Positions 16,073-23,724 of a stretch of DNA of 36,976 nucleotides are shown piece after piece. The translations under genes and the position numbers were made by a program. How positions within the stretch are numbered: the first letter of the stretch is position 1; each line of letters begins with the position of its first letter. The DNA is from Phenylobacterium sp. (GTDB lineage: Bacteria > Pseudomonadota > Alphaproteobacteria > Caulobacterales > Caulobacteraceae), in NCBI RefSeq assembly GCF_030646615.1, contig NZ_JAUSLG010000082.1, positions 1-36,976 of the forward strand. Reading direction: 5' to 3'. The notes under the pieces are model-generated. The model saw only the letters and a program-made list of their open reading frames with translations. It did not search any database and was not told the DNA's origin.

Positions 16073-18457
16073 TTGCATCCCCCTGAGAGATGGGTCGCGA
16101 TCGTCGGCGTGGCGGTCCTGAGCATTGTCGCCGTGGCGGGTTTCGCCGTGGCGATCTATGCCGCCTGGCTGTTCCACGACATGCCCGACGCCGGCGACCT
16201 GGTGGACTATCGTCCCCCCACCTCGACGCGGGCCTATGCCTGGGACGGCACGCTGATCGGCGAGTTCTCCCGCGAGCGGCGCATCTATGTGCCCTACGAC
16301 CAGATGCCCGCCCACATGGTGCAGGCCTTCATGGCCGCCGAGGACCGCAACTTCTTCGAACATGGCGGCGTCGACGCCATGGGGCTCACCCGGGCGATGA
16401 TGAAGAACGTGCTCAACGCCGCCCAGGGCCGGCGGCTGGAGGGCGGCTCCACCATCACCCAGCAGGTGGCCAAGAACGTCCTGCTGAACAGCGACGCCAC
16501 CATCGGCCGCAAGTTCAAGGAAGCCGTGCTCGCCCAGCGTCTGGAGAAGACCCTGGGCAAGGAACAGATCCTCGAGCTCTATCTGAATGAAATCTGGCTG
16601 GGCTATCGTTCCTATGGCGTGGGGGCGGCGGCCTATAACTACTTCGGCAAGTCGATCACCGACCTGACCCTGGCCGAGGCCGCCTATCTCGCGGCCTTGC
16701 CCAAGGGGCCGCAGAACTACCATCCCCAGCGGCGCAAAGAGGCGGCCATCATTCGGCGCAACTGGGTGATCGGCGAGATGGCCGATCTCGGCTGGGTCAC
16801 CCGCGAGGAGGCCGATGCGGCCATGGCCGAGGACCTGGTGGTCCAGGACGCGCCGACCCGCGCCAAGTACCGCGACGCCGACTATTTCGTCGAAGAAGTC
16901 CGCCGTCGCGGACTGAACACCCTGGGCGCCCGCCTCAACGAGGGTGGCTACTATATGCGCACCACCCTCGATCCGCGGCTGCAGACCGCGGCCCGGGTGG
17001 CGCTGATGAACGGCCTGGAACAGTACGACCGTCGCCATGGCTGGCGCGGGGCCTGGGGCCAGGTCGAGATCGCGCCGGGCTGGCAGGAGGCGGCGCGCAA
17101 GCAGACCGCGCCGGCCGAGCGCCGCCAGTGGCGAGCCGCCGTCGTCACCCGCGCCAGCGGCGGCGATGTGCGCATCGAGGTCGCCGAAAGCGGCGCTGAG
17201 GGGCCGCTGGCCGGCGAAGACGTGGCCTGGGCGCGGGCCGGCAAGGGCCTGGCTGTCGGCGACCTGGTCTTTGTGGAGCCTCCGGCCCAGGCCGGCGGCG
17301 CCTATCGCCTGCGTCAGGTGCCGCAGGTCAATGGCGCCCTGGTGGCCATCGAACCCTATTCCGGTCGGGTCCTGGCCATGGTGGGGGGCTATTCCTTCTC
17401 GCTGTCGAGCTTTAACCGGGCGACCCAGGCGATGCGTCAGCCGGGCTCGGCCTTCAAGCCGATCGTTTATGCGGCTGCCCTCGAAAACGGCTACACCCCG
17501 GCCAGCCAGGTGATGGACTCCATGATCACCCTGCAGGGCGCCACGGAAGGCGAGACCTGGACTCCGGAAAACTATAACCGCCGCTACTACGGCTCGCTGA
17601 CCCTGCGTCGGGGCCTGGAACTGTCGCGCAACGCCATGACCGTGCGGCTGGCCCAGGGCGTCGGCATGCGCAAGATCAGCGACCTGGCCGTGAAGATGGG
17701 CGTGGTCGATGAGATGGCGCCGGTGCTGGCCATGTCCCTGGGGGCGGGCGAGACGACGCCCTATCGCCTGACCGCGGCCTATGCGGCCTTCGTCAACGGC
17801 GGCCGCAGGATCGACCCCCACCTGATCGAACTGGTGCAGGATCGCGAGGGCAAGGTGATCTACCGGGCCGATCGCCGGGACTGCCCCCGCTGCAATGTCG
17901 GCTTCAGTGGGGACGAAAGTCCTCGCGTGCCCCTGAGCGGCGAGCAGGTGATGGACCCGATCACCGCATATCAGATCAATTCCATGCTGCAGGGCGTGGT
18001 CCAGCGGGGTACGGCGACCTCGGTCTCGGTGCTGGGCCGCCCGGTGGGGGGCAAGACGGGTACGACCAACGAGTATCGCAGCGCCTGGTTCGTGGGCTTC
18101 ACGCCGCAGATCGTCGCCGGGATCTTCATCGGCTTCGATGACAACCGGCCCCTCGGCTACGGCGAGACCGGCACGACGGCGGCGGCCCCGGTCTTCACCG
18201 CCTTCATGCAGGAAGCCATCAAGGGCGTCCCGGCGGCCGAGTTCAAAGCGCCCGAGAACGCCAAGTACGCCACCGTTCGCGGCATCCGCGAAGCCTTCCG
18301 CCCGGGCACTGAGCCGCGGGCGCCGACGCCCACCGTGACGCCGGGGTCCGGCGGCCCCATGCCGTACAACAAGGTTTGGCCAGATGGACGGGTGTCGGGC
18401 GCCGGCAACGCCGGCGAGGCCGCCAGCCCCGCCGATGACATGAGCGGATTGTATTAG
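16073..18457 (+). CDS. mrcA: penicillin-binding protein 1A, bifunctional transglycosylase/transpeptidase
   Basis: A 794-residue class A PBP that polymerises lipid II and cross-links peptidoglycan at the cytoplasmic membrane. One N-terminal transmembrane helix lies at about 8-30. The GT51 domain follows, with EDRNFFEHGG, GGSTITQQVAKN and ELYLNEIWLGYRSYGV. An OB-like insert precedes the transpeptidase domain with catalytic S459 in PGSAFKP, SRN, and K661 in GGKTGTT. The tail is Pro/Gly-rich. The start is TTG at 16073, supported by GGAGG 9 nt upstream and by the right position for the membrane helix. It belongs with the upstream amidase in cell-wall remodelling. A smaller PBP name is possible, since alphaproteobacteria carry several PBP1a paralogues. 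Confidence 0.93.
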   Translation: MHPPERWVAIVGVAVLSIVAVAGFAVAIYAAWLFHDMPDAGDLVDYRPPTSTRAYAWDGTLIGEFSRERRIYVPYDQMPAHMVQAFMAAEDRNFFEHGGVDAMGLTRAMMKNVLNAAQGRRLEGGSTITQQVAKNVLLNSDATIGRKFKEAVLAQRLEKTLGKEQILELYLNEIWLGYRSYGVGAAAYNYFGKSITDLTLAEAAYLAALPKGPQNYHPQRRKEAAIIRRNWVIGEMADLGWVTREEADAAMAEDLVVQDAPTRAKYRDADYFVEEVRRRGLNTLGARLNEGGYYMRTTLDPRLQTAARVALMNGLEQYDRRHGWRGAWGQVEIAPGWQEAARKQTAPAERRQWRAAVVTRASGGDVRIEVAESGAEGPLAGEDVAWARAGKGLAVGDLVFVEPPAQAGGAYRLRQVPQVNGALVAIEPYSGRVLAMVGGYSFSLSSFNRATQAMRQPGSAFKPIVYAAALENGYTPASQVMDSMITLQGATEGETWTPENYNRRYYGSLTLRRGLELSRNAMTVRLAQGVGMRKISDLAVKMGVVDEMAPVLAMSLGAGETTPYRLTAAYAAFVNGGRRIDPHLIELVQDREGKVIYRADRRDCPRCNVGFSGDESPRVPLSGEQVMDPITAYQINSMLQGVVQRGTATSVSVLGRPVGGKTGTTNEYRSAWFVGFTPQIVAGIFIGFDDNRPLGYGETGTTAAAPVFTAFMQEAIKGVPAAEFKAPENAKYATVRGIREAFRPGTEPRAPTPTVTPGSGGPMPYNKVWPDGRVSGAGNAGEAASPADDMSGLY

Positions 18458-18544
18458 GCCGGTGGTCGCGTTATCCCGCGGCCCCTTCAATCGCCTGCCG
18501 TCGCGAGGGGGCAGGGGATCACCACCGATTGCCAGGAGCGATCC

Positions 18545-19658
18545 ATGAGAGCGGATGTCGAGGCCATGGCGGCCGACATCGAGCAGTCCATCGGACTGCT
18601 CAGGAGGCGTCTTTGACTGGGAACCTGCCCTACGACACCTCGACGAACTGAACGCCCGGGTCGAAGACCCGACCCTTTGGGATGACGCGGCGCAAGCCCA
18701 GGCCCTGATGCGCGAACGCCAGCGCCTGGCCGGCCAGGTCGACGCCGTGCGCAGTCTCGAACGAGGCCTTGAGGACGCGGTCGCCCTGGCCGAGATGGCG
18801 GACGAAGAGGGCGACGAAGACAGCCTGGAGGAAGCCCGCGCCGAAATGCGGGCTATCAAGGAGCGCGCCGCCCGGGCGGAACTGGAAGCCCTGCTGTCAG
18901 GCGAGGCCGACGGCAACGACGCCTATGTGGAAATCAATTCCGGCGCCGGCGGGACGGAGTCCAATGACTGGGCCGGCATGCTGCTGCGCATGTACAGCCG
19001 CTGGGCCCAGCAGCACGGCATGAGTGTCGAGCTGATCGAAGAGACCTCCGGGGAACAGGCCGGCATCAAGTCGGCCACGCTGCAGGTCAAGGGCGCCAAC
19101 GCCTATGGCTGGCTGAAGACCGAGGCCGGGGTCCACCGTCTGGTGCGCATCTCGCCCTTCGACGCCAACGCCAAGCGGCACACGAGCTTTGCGTCGGTCT
19201 GGGTGTTCCCGGTGGTGGACGATACGATCGAGATCGAGATCAATCCGGCTGACGTGCGGACCGACACTTACCGGGCTTCGGGCGCCGGCGGTCAGCACAT
19301 CAACAAGACCGACTCCGCCGTTCGACTGACCCACATTCCCACCGGCGTCGTGGTGGCCTGCCAGGCGGGCCGGTCCCAGCACGCCAACCGGGAAGAGGCC
19401 TGGAAGATGCTGCGGGCCCGGCTCTATGAGCGCGAGCTGCAGCGCCGCGAGGCCGAACAGCAGGCCCTGGAGGACCAGAAGACCGACATCGGCTGGGGGC
19501 ACCAGATCCGCTCCTATGTCCTGCAGCCCTATCAGATGGTCAAGGATCTGCGGACCGACGTGGAGACCTCCGACACCGACGGGGTCCTGGACGGGGACCT
19601 GGACGCCTTCATGGGCGCCTCATTGGCCCAGCGGGTCGGCGTCACCCGCGAGCCCTGA
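18545..19658 (+). CDS. prfB: peptide chain release factor 2, expressed by programmed +1 frameshift
   Basis: RF2 ends translation at UGA and UAA. Frame 0 starts at ATG 18545 (GGAG 7 nt upstream) and reads 23 codons, ending LLRRRL at CTT 18611-18613, then meets TGA at 18614-18616. Skipping base 18614 moves into the long frame at GAC 18615 and gives a 370-residue protein; the coding join is 18545-18613 with 18615-19658. The product has the RF2-type SPF recognition motif (ISPFDANA) and the catalytic GGQ ([22 protein letters not shown]), and it has normal RF2 length. It follows PBP1a by 87 bp and ends at a strong hairpin terminator. Confidence 0.96.
18602..18617 (+). promoter_or_regulatory. prfB programmed +1 frameshift signal
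   Basis: AGGAGG (18602-18607) acts as an internal Shine-Dalgarno-like element, followed by CGT and then the slippery CTT TGA C (18611-18617). The spacing is the same as in E. coli prfB (AGG GGG, one codon, CTT TGA C). In the known mechanism, low RF2 lets the ribosome slip forward at CTT, so RF2 controls its own synthesis. Confidence 0.95.
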
Positions 19659-19664
19659 ATCGAA

Positions 19665-19697
19665 ACGAGGCGCAGGTGAGCCTGCGCCTCGTCTTTG
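19665..19697 (+). terminator. rho-independent terminator after prfB, possibly bidirectional
   Basis: A perfect 12-bp stem, ACGAGGCGCAGG (19665-19676) with CCTGCGCCTCGT (19681-19692), encloses a TGAG loop and is followed by CTTTGG. On the other strand the stem is followed by TTTCG, so it may also serve the convergent bactofilin operon. The T run is short, but the stem is very stable. Confidence 0.8.
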
Positions 19698-19738
19698 GTG
19701 AACTCGCTGCACGCCGTCCTGAGGTCGAGGTTTAAGCC

Positions 19739-20308
19739 TTAGAAGACCGGCTTGGGCTGCGGCGCGCTGCTGCTGGCGGGGGCGGCGGGAACCTCAAGGC
19801 CGGACGACTTGGCCGGCGTGATGTCGGTCGCCGTGGCGCTCGATGACAAGGGGGACGTCGCCGTGGCCGTCGCGGCCGGTGGCGCCGGCGGGCGTTGGAA
19901 CTTCAGGCTGCGCCCCTGGAAGAAGGCCCCGGTTTCCATGGCCAACTGCTCATGGGTGATGTCGCCATCCACATAGGAGGTGCCATAGAGGCGGACCTGC
20001 TTGGCGGTGATGGAGCCGATCACCCGGCCGCGGGCTTCGACCACATCGGCATAGATCGCCCCTTCGACATGGCCGGTGTCGCCGATGGTCAGCTTGGCGA
20101 TGCGAACATCCCCGCGGACGACGCCGTCGATGTGAAGCTCGCCTTCGCCGCTCAGCGAACCTTCAAGGGTGATGTTCTCGGCCACCAGGGAGGCGACCTT
20201 GGGGGTGGTTTTGCGAGGCGCTCCGCCATCGGGCGCCGACAGGGCCGGCGGATCGAACTTCACCGGCGACTTGGCCGGGTCAGGCTTAGTCTGCTGCTTG
20301 CTGAACAT
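19739..20308 (-). CDS. bacA: bactofilin
   Basis: A 189-residue bactofilin, a bacterial cytoskeletal protein that polymerises without nucleotide into membrane-associated filaments. The central beta-helical domain (about 38-135) shows the family pattern: VAENITLEGSLSGEGELHIDGVVRGDV, LTIGDTGHVEGAIYADVV, ARGRVIGSITAKQVRLYG, YVDGDITHEQLAMETGAFFQG. Both ends are disordered: a Lys/Pro-rich N terminus starting MFSKQQ, and a Pro/Ala/Thr/Ser-rich tail. In Caulobacter, bactofilins act at the stalk pole and recruit cell-wall enzymes. Its ATG overlaps the end of the M23 peptidase gene by 23 bp, so synthesis is probably coupled. The bacA symbol is by analogy with that organism. Confidence 0.93.
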   Translation of the reverse strand: MFSKQQTKPDPAKSPVKFDPPALSAPDGGAPRKTTPKVASLVAENITLEGSLSGEGELHIDGVVRGDVRIAKLTIGDTGHVEGAIYADVVEARGRVIGSITAKQVRLYGTSYVDGDITHEQLAMETGAFFQGRSLKFQRPPAPPAATATATSPLSSSATATDITPAKSSGLEVPAAPASSSAPQPKPVF

Positions 20309-21452
20309 ACTCGCCCGCCTTCACGAAACGGCTGGGATTTTGCGCACGGCCGTTGACCCAGACTTCATAATGGAGATGCACGCCGGTGGACCGGCCGGTG
20401 GAGCCCATGCCGCCGACCCGCTGCCCCACCGCCACCCGCTGGCCGGGTTTGACCGCAATGCCCTGCATGTGGGCGTAGCGGGTCTTGAAGCCCTGTCCGT
20501 GGTCGATCTCGACCGTGTTGCCATAGCCTGAGCGGACGCCGGCGAACGACACCACGCCCGGGCCGGTGGCCAGGATCGGCGTCATGAAGCCGCCGCCAAA
20601 ATCCAGGCCGGAATGGAAGGCCGGACGCTTGGTGAAGGGGTCAAACCGCACGCCAAACCCGCTGGACTGCCGGCCCGCCGTGGTCGGCTTCGCCAGGGGC
20701 AGCTTCTCGGCGGCGGCGCCGAGCGTGCGGGCCTCCGACAGATTGGTGGCGGCGTGCTGGATACGGGCGGCGAAGTCCTCGTCCACGTCCAGGACGGCGG
20801 CCAGAGCGCTGGGGTCCTTGGCCTCGATCAGCGGGCCGCCAAGCTCGCCGGACTTGGGCGCATAGCCGTTGGGGCTGAGGCCAGCCAGGCGGAAGGCCAT
20901 GCGGAGGCGCTCGGCTCGGCCCTTGGCGAAGGAGTCGGCGGAGTCCAGCAGGCGCTCCTGACCCGCTCGCACCAGCTCGATGCGGCGGACCGGATCGGTG
21001 ACGCTGAGATCGGCCGACGCCCTTTGGATTTCCGGAGCCAGGGCGTCAGCCGCGCCGGGGGTGGTCTTATAATCGCTCAGCAGCATGGCCAGGGCGGCGT
21101 GGCGCTTTTCCACCGACAGGGCGAGATCGTCGATCGAGCCGTTGGTGGCGTTCAGCTGGGCCACGGCGCTGTTCAGCCGGGCCTGCCGATCGGCGATCCA
21201 GCGTTCGTACTTGGCCTGGGTGCGGGCGATTTCCTGGTCGCTCGCCGACATCTGCATGCCGTTGACCATCATGGCCGCGGTGCAGATCCCCATCCAGAGG
21301 GCCGCGGCGCCGACACCGGCGGCGGCCATCAGTTGCTTGGATGTGGTCAGGACGTAGGCGCGCATCTCGCCGCCGGAGCGGACATAGAGATGGCGTTCGG
21401 GGAACAGCTCTTCGAGCGAACGGCGGAGGCGCGTTATGCGTGTCATGCTCAT
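20286..21452 (-). CDS. M23-family metallopeptidase (membrane-anchored, LytM-type)
   Basis: A 388-residue cell-wall endopeptidase. One transmembrane helix at about 40-66 anchors it, with a short basic cytoplasmic N terminus. A helical, probably coiled-coil region (about 70-230) precedes the C-terminal M23 domain (about 265-370). Zinc-binding motifs are intact: HSGLDFG (HxxxD) and HLHYE (HxH), with KTRYAHM between them, so it should be catalytic. Such enzymes cut peptide cross-links in peptidoglycan. The gene precedes and overlaps the bactofilin gene, a pairing found in many bacteria in which the filament positions the hydrolase. ATG 21452 is used; ATG 21446 is an alternative. No strong ribosome site is visible. 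Confidence 0.92.
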   Translation of the reverse strand: MSMTRITRLRRSLEELFPERHLYVRSGGEMRAYVLTTSKQLMAAAGVGAAALWMGICTAAMMVNGMQMSASDQEIARTQAKYERWIADRQARLNSAVAQLNATNGSIDDLALSVEKRHAALAMLLSDYKTTPGAADALAPEIQRASADLSVTDPVRRIELVRAGQERLLDSADSFAKGRAERLRMAFRLAGLSPNGYAPKSGELGGPLIEAKDPSALAAVLDVDEDFAARIQHAATNLSEARTLGAAAEKLPLAKPTTAGRQSSGFGVRFDPFTKRPAFHSGLDFGGGFMTPILATGPGVVSFAGVRSGYGNTVEIDHGQGFKTRYAHMQGIAVKPGQRVAVGQRVGGMGSTGRSTGVHLHYEVWVNGRAQNPSRFVKAGEYVQQAAD

Positions 21453-21619
21453 CGCTGCAGTGATCAGGAGCAGTGAGCACGATATGCAATGAGACGCATG
21501 CCACGCGCAAGACCCTTCCCGCTACAAGAGAGCGCAGGGCGGCAAATCGCTAGCATCCAATCATCTCGTTAGACGAGACTGAATCGCCGCGCCACACGGA
21601 TCAGATGCGCCCAGGGGCG

Positions 21620-21697
21620 CAATTCTACATTCCGGCGTCACGCGACAATTCTACAACACCGGGCGCTGAAGAAAGGTTCCATCGCCCGGTGTTGTAG
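21620..21697. repeat. 15-bp perfect inverted repeat plus a tandem pair of 10-bp direct repeats
   Basis: CTACAACACCGGGCG (21651-21665) and CGCCCGGTGTTGTAG (21683-21697) form a perfect 15-bp stem with a 17-nt loop. Just outside it, CAATTCTACA occurs twice, at 21620-21629 and 21646-21655, the second overlapping the stem. The structure lies 12 bp after the bcp stop codon, so it may end bcp transcription, but no T tract follows. The direct repeats are on the promoter side of the M23-bactofilin operon and could bind a regulator. Confidence 0.7.
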
Positions 21698-21709
21698 CTG
21701 TCAGGACGC

Positions 21710-22180
21710 TCAGCCCTTGAGCGCCTGCGCCGCCTTGAGCACTGCGGCGGCATGGCCGGGAACCTTCACCTTACGCCAGATACCGGCGATCTTTCCGTCG
21801 CCGTCGATCAGGAAGGTCGATCGATCGATTCCCATGTATTTGCGGCCATACATGCTCTTTTCGACCCAGGCCCCGTAGGTCTCGATGACCGTCCCGCTGG
21901 GGTCCGATCCGAGGGCGACCTTCAGGTCATGCTTGGCGGCGAACTTCCCGTGGGAGGCGACGGAGTCCTTGGAGACGCCCAGAATCCCGGCGCCGGCCGC
22001 CTGGAAGGCGCCCAGCATTTCTGAAAAATCGATCGCCTCCTTGGTGCAGCCGGAGGTGTCGTCCTTGGGATAGAAATAGAGCACCAGGGTCTGGCCGGCG
22101 AAATCGGCCAGGCGGAACGGGCCGTCCGGCCCTTCCAGTTCGAAGGCCGGGGCCTCAGCGCCCACCTCAAGTTCAGCCAT
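21710..22180 (-). CDS. bcp: thiol peroxidase of the BCP/PrxQ peroxiredoxin family
   Basis: A 156-residue cytosolic peroxiredoxin that reduces hydrogen peroxide and organic hydroperoxides. The peroxidatic cysteine is C45 in TSGCTKEA, preceded by YFYPKDD, and the W-K motif GIWRKVKVPGHA lies near the end. The resolving cysteine found five residues later in E. coli BCP is Ile here, and there is no other cysteine in the protein, so it should be a 1-Cys type relying on an external thiol. I chose ATG 22180, which has GAGGAA 7 nt upstream; a TTG at 22195 is less likely. It lies 27 bp after tyrS on the same strand. Confidence 0.95.
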   Translation of the reverse strand: MAELEVGAEAPAFELEGPDGPFRLADFAGQTLVLYFYPKDDTSGCTKEAIDFSEMLGAFQAAGAGILGVSKDSVASHGKFAAKHDLKVALGSDPSGTVIETYGAWVEKSMYGRKYMGIDRSTFLIDGDGKIAGIWRKVKVPGHAAAVLKAAQALKG

Positions 22181-22207
22181 GTTGGTTCCTCGCAAAAGGG
22201 GGCCGGC

Positions 22208-23533
22208 TTAGACGGGCCGGACCAGGACGATCTTCTTTTTACCCGCCGCCAGTTTTATGACGCCGTCCACCAGGTCGGCGACGCCCAGGGTGCGGTTGGC
22301 GTCGGTCTCGGCCGTGTCGTTGACCCGCAGACCGCCGCCCTGGGCCAGGCGACGGGCTTCGCCACGGGAGGCCGCCAGCCCGGCGTCAGCGGCCAGGGCG
22401 GCCAGGACGACGCCGGCCTCGAGATCGCCGCGCGGGATCTCGAAGCTCGGCAGGTCGGTGGACAGCTGGCCCTGTTCGAAGGCGGCGACTGCAGCCGCCT
22501 CAGCCGCCTGGGCGGCCTCTTCGCCGTGAAGCAGGGTGGTGGCCGCATTGGCCAACACCTTCTTGGCCTCGTTGATCTGGGCGCCTTCGAGGCTTTCCAG
22601 CCGGGCGATCTCGTCCAGGGGCAGGTCGGTGAACAGCCGCATGAAGCGGCCGACATCGGCGTCCTCGGTGTTCCGCCAGAACTGCCAGTAGTCGTAGGGA
22701 CTGCGCATGTCGGCGTTCAGCCAGACGGCCCCGCCGACGCTCTTGCCCATCTTCTGACCCGACGCGGTGGAGAGCAGGGGCGTGGTCAGACCAAAGGCCG
22801 GCTTCTGGTCGACCCGGCGGATCAACTCCACTCCGTTGACGATATTGCCCCACTGGTCCGACCCGCCCATCTGCAGCAGGCAGCCATGGCGCCGCTCGAG
22901 CTCCAGGAAGTCCACCGACTGCATCAGCATGTAGTTGAACTCAAGGAAGGTCATCGGCTGTTCGCGGTCCAGCCGGTTCTTGACGCTGTCGAAGCTCAGC
23001 ATGCGGTTGATGGTGAAATGGACGCCGTAGTCGCGCAGGAACTGGACGTAGCCGAAGCGGTCGAGCCACTCGGCGTTGTTCACCATCACAGCGTCCGTCG
23101 GCCCATCGCCGAACGTCAGGAACCGCCGGAACACGGCCTGGATGCTGTCGATATTGGCCTGGATTTGCTCATCGGTGAGCAGGGGGCGCTGGCTGTCCTT
23201 GTCGGTGGGATCGCCGACCTTGGTCGTGCCGCCCCCCATGAGCACCACAGGCTTATGGCCAGCCTGCTGCAGACGGCGCAGCATCATGATCTGGATCATG
23301 TGGCCCACATGCAGGCTGGACGCCGTGGCGTCGAAACCGATGTAGGCGACGATCGGTCCCGCCAGGCAGGCGGCGTCCAGCTCCGCCGGATGGGTGATCT
23401 GGTGGATGTAGCCGCGCGTCTGCATCAGACGCAGGAATTCGGATTTGAACGCAGGTTCGCTGGTCATGGGGCCGGGCTTCGAGTGGGAAGGCCCGGGCTC
23501 TAGCACGCTGGGATCGGATAGTTCGAGAGTCAT
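22208..23533 (-). CDS. tyrS: tyrosyl-tRNA synthetase
   Basis: Class I aminoacyl-tRNA synthetase that charges tRNA-Tyr. It has the HIGH-like motif SLHVGHM, the tyrosine pocket region ([27 protein letters not shown]), the KMSKS-like loop GQKMGKS, and a C-terminal S4 RNA-binding domain (about 370-440, [16 protein letters not shown]). Two starts are possible. ATG 23533 (441 residues) has GGAGA about 9 nt upstream but adds a Pro/Ser-rich 22-residue leader. ATG 23467 (419 residues) gives the usual family start ([12 protein letters not shown]) but lacks a ribosome site. I list the first with limited confidence. A putative Tyr-rich leader ORF lies about 100 bp upstream. Confidence 0.93.
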   Translation of the reverse strand: MTLELSDPSVLEPGPSHSKPGPMTSEPAFKSEFLRLMQTRGYIHQITHPAELDAACLAGPIVAYIGFDATASSLHVGHMIQIMMLRRLQQAGHKPVVLMGGGTTKVGDPTDKDSQRPLLTDEQIQANIDSIQAVFRRFLTFGDGPTDAVMVNNAEWLDRFGYVQFLRDYGVHFTINRMLSFDSVKNRLDREQPMTFLEFNYMLMQSVDFLELERRHGCLLQMGGSDQWGNIVNGVELIRRVDQKPAFGLTTPLLSTASGQKMGKSVGGAVWLNADMRSPYDYWQFWRNTEDADVGRFMRLFTDLPLDEIARLESLEGAQINEAKKVLANAATTLLHGEEAAQAAEAAAVAAFEQGQLSTDLPSFEIPRGDLEAGVVLAALAADAGLAASRGEARRLAQGGGLRVNDTAETDANRTLGVADLVDGVIKLAAGKKKIVLVRPV

Positions 23534-23635
23534 CTGAGCAGTCTCCGGTGGCGCAGGGCCGGAAACGCTGGGTTCGAGGAGTTCGAAGGGCGCGCCGACC
23601 TGGTTGGTGGGCGCAGGGGATCGAGCCGCGCCGCC

Positions 23636-23683
23636 TTAGGGGGCGCGGTAATAGAGGCCGGTGTTGGCGCGGGCGTCGATCAT
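23636..23683 (-). CDS. putative 15-codon leaderless leader peptide with tandem Tyr codons upstream of tyrS
   Basis: ATG at 23683 to TAA at 23636 encodes MIDARANTGLYYRAP, with adjacent TAT TAC tyrosine codons near the end. It lies on the tyrS strand, 102 bp before the ATG at 23533. There is no ribosome site, but a promoter-like pair just upstream would start the RNA at or next to this ATG, giving a leaderless ORF like the trpL leader of rhizobia. After the stop, GGCGCGG (23632-23626) can pair either back with CCGCGCC of the last leader codons or forward with CGCGCC (23594-23589). That would allow alternative structures, but such pairings are cheap in GC-rich DNA. Expression and function are inference. 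Confidence 0.4.
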   Translation of the reverse strand: MIDARANTGLYYRAP

Positions 23684-23690
23684 GGCGGCT

Positions 23691-23719
23691 AGCTAGCGGC
23701 TTCAAGCCATGGCAGTCAA
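23691..23719 (-). promoter_or_regulatory. candidate promoter of the tyrS leader
   Basis: On the minus strand, TTGACT (23719-23714) and CTAGCT (23696-23691, within GCTAGCTAGC) are 17 bp apart. GCTAGCTA resembles the GCTANAWC -10 of the Caulobacter housekeeping sigma. The expected start is about 7 nt after the -10, at 23684-23683, which is the first base of the leader ORF. The -35 overlaps the start region of the divergent anmK. Confidence 0.5.
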
Positions 23720-23724
23720 TGGGC

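Noticed and set aside
18545..18616. prfB as a broken gene because of the early in-frame TGA
   Set aside because: The TGA sits in a complete programmed frameshift signal, and the rest of RF2 is intact.
16064..18916. A 950-codon open frame on the minus strand opposite the PBP1a and prfB genes
   Set aside because: It mirrors a clear PBP1a with all motifs. Its translation is low-complexity (Gly, Arg, His, Ala) with no domain, a usual effect of GC-rich codon bias.
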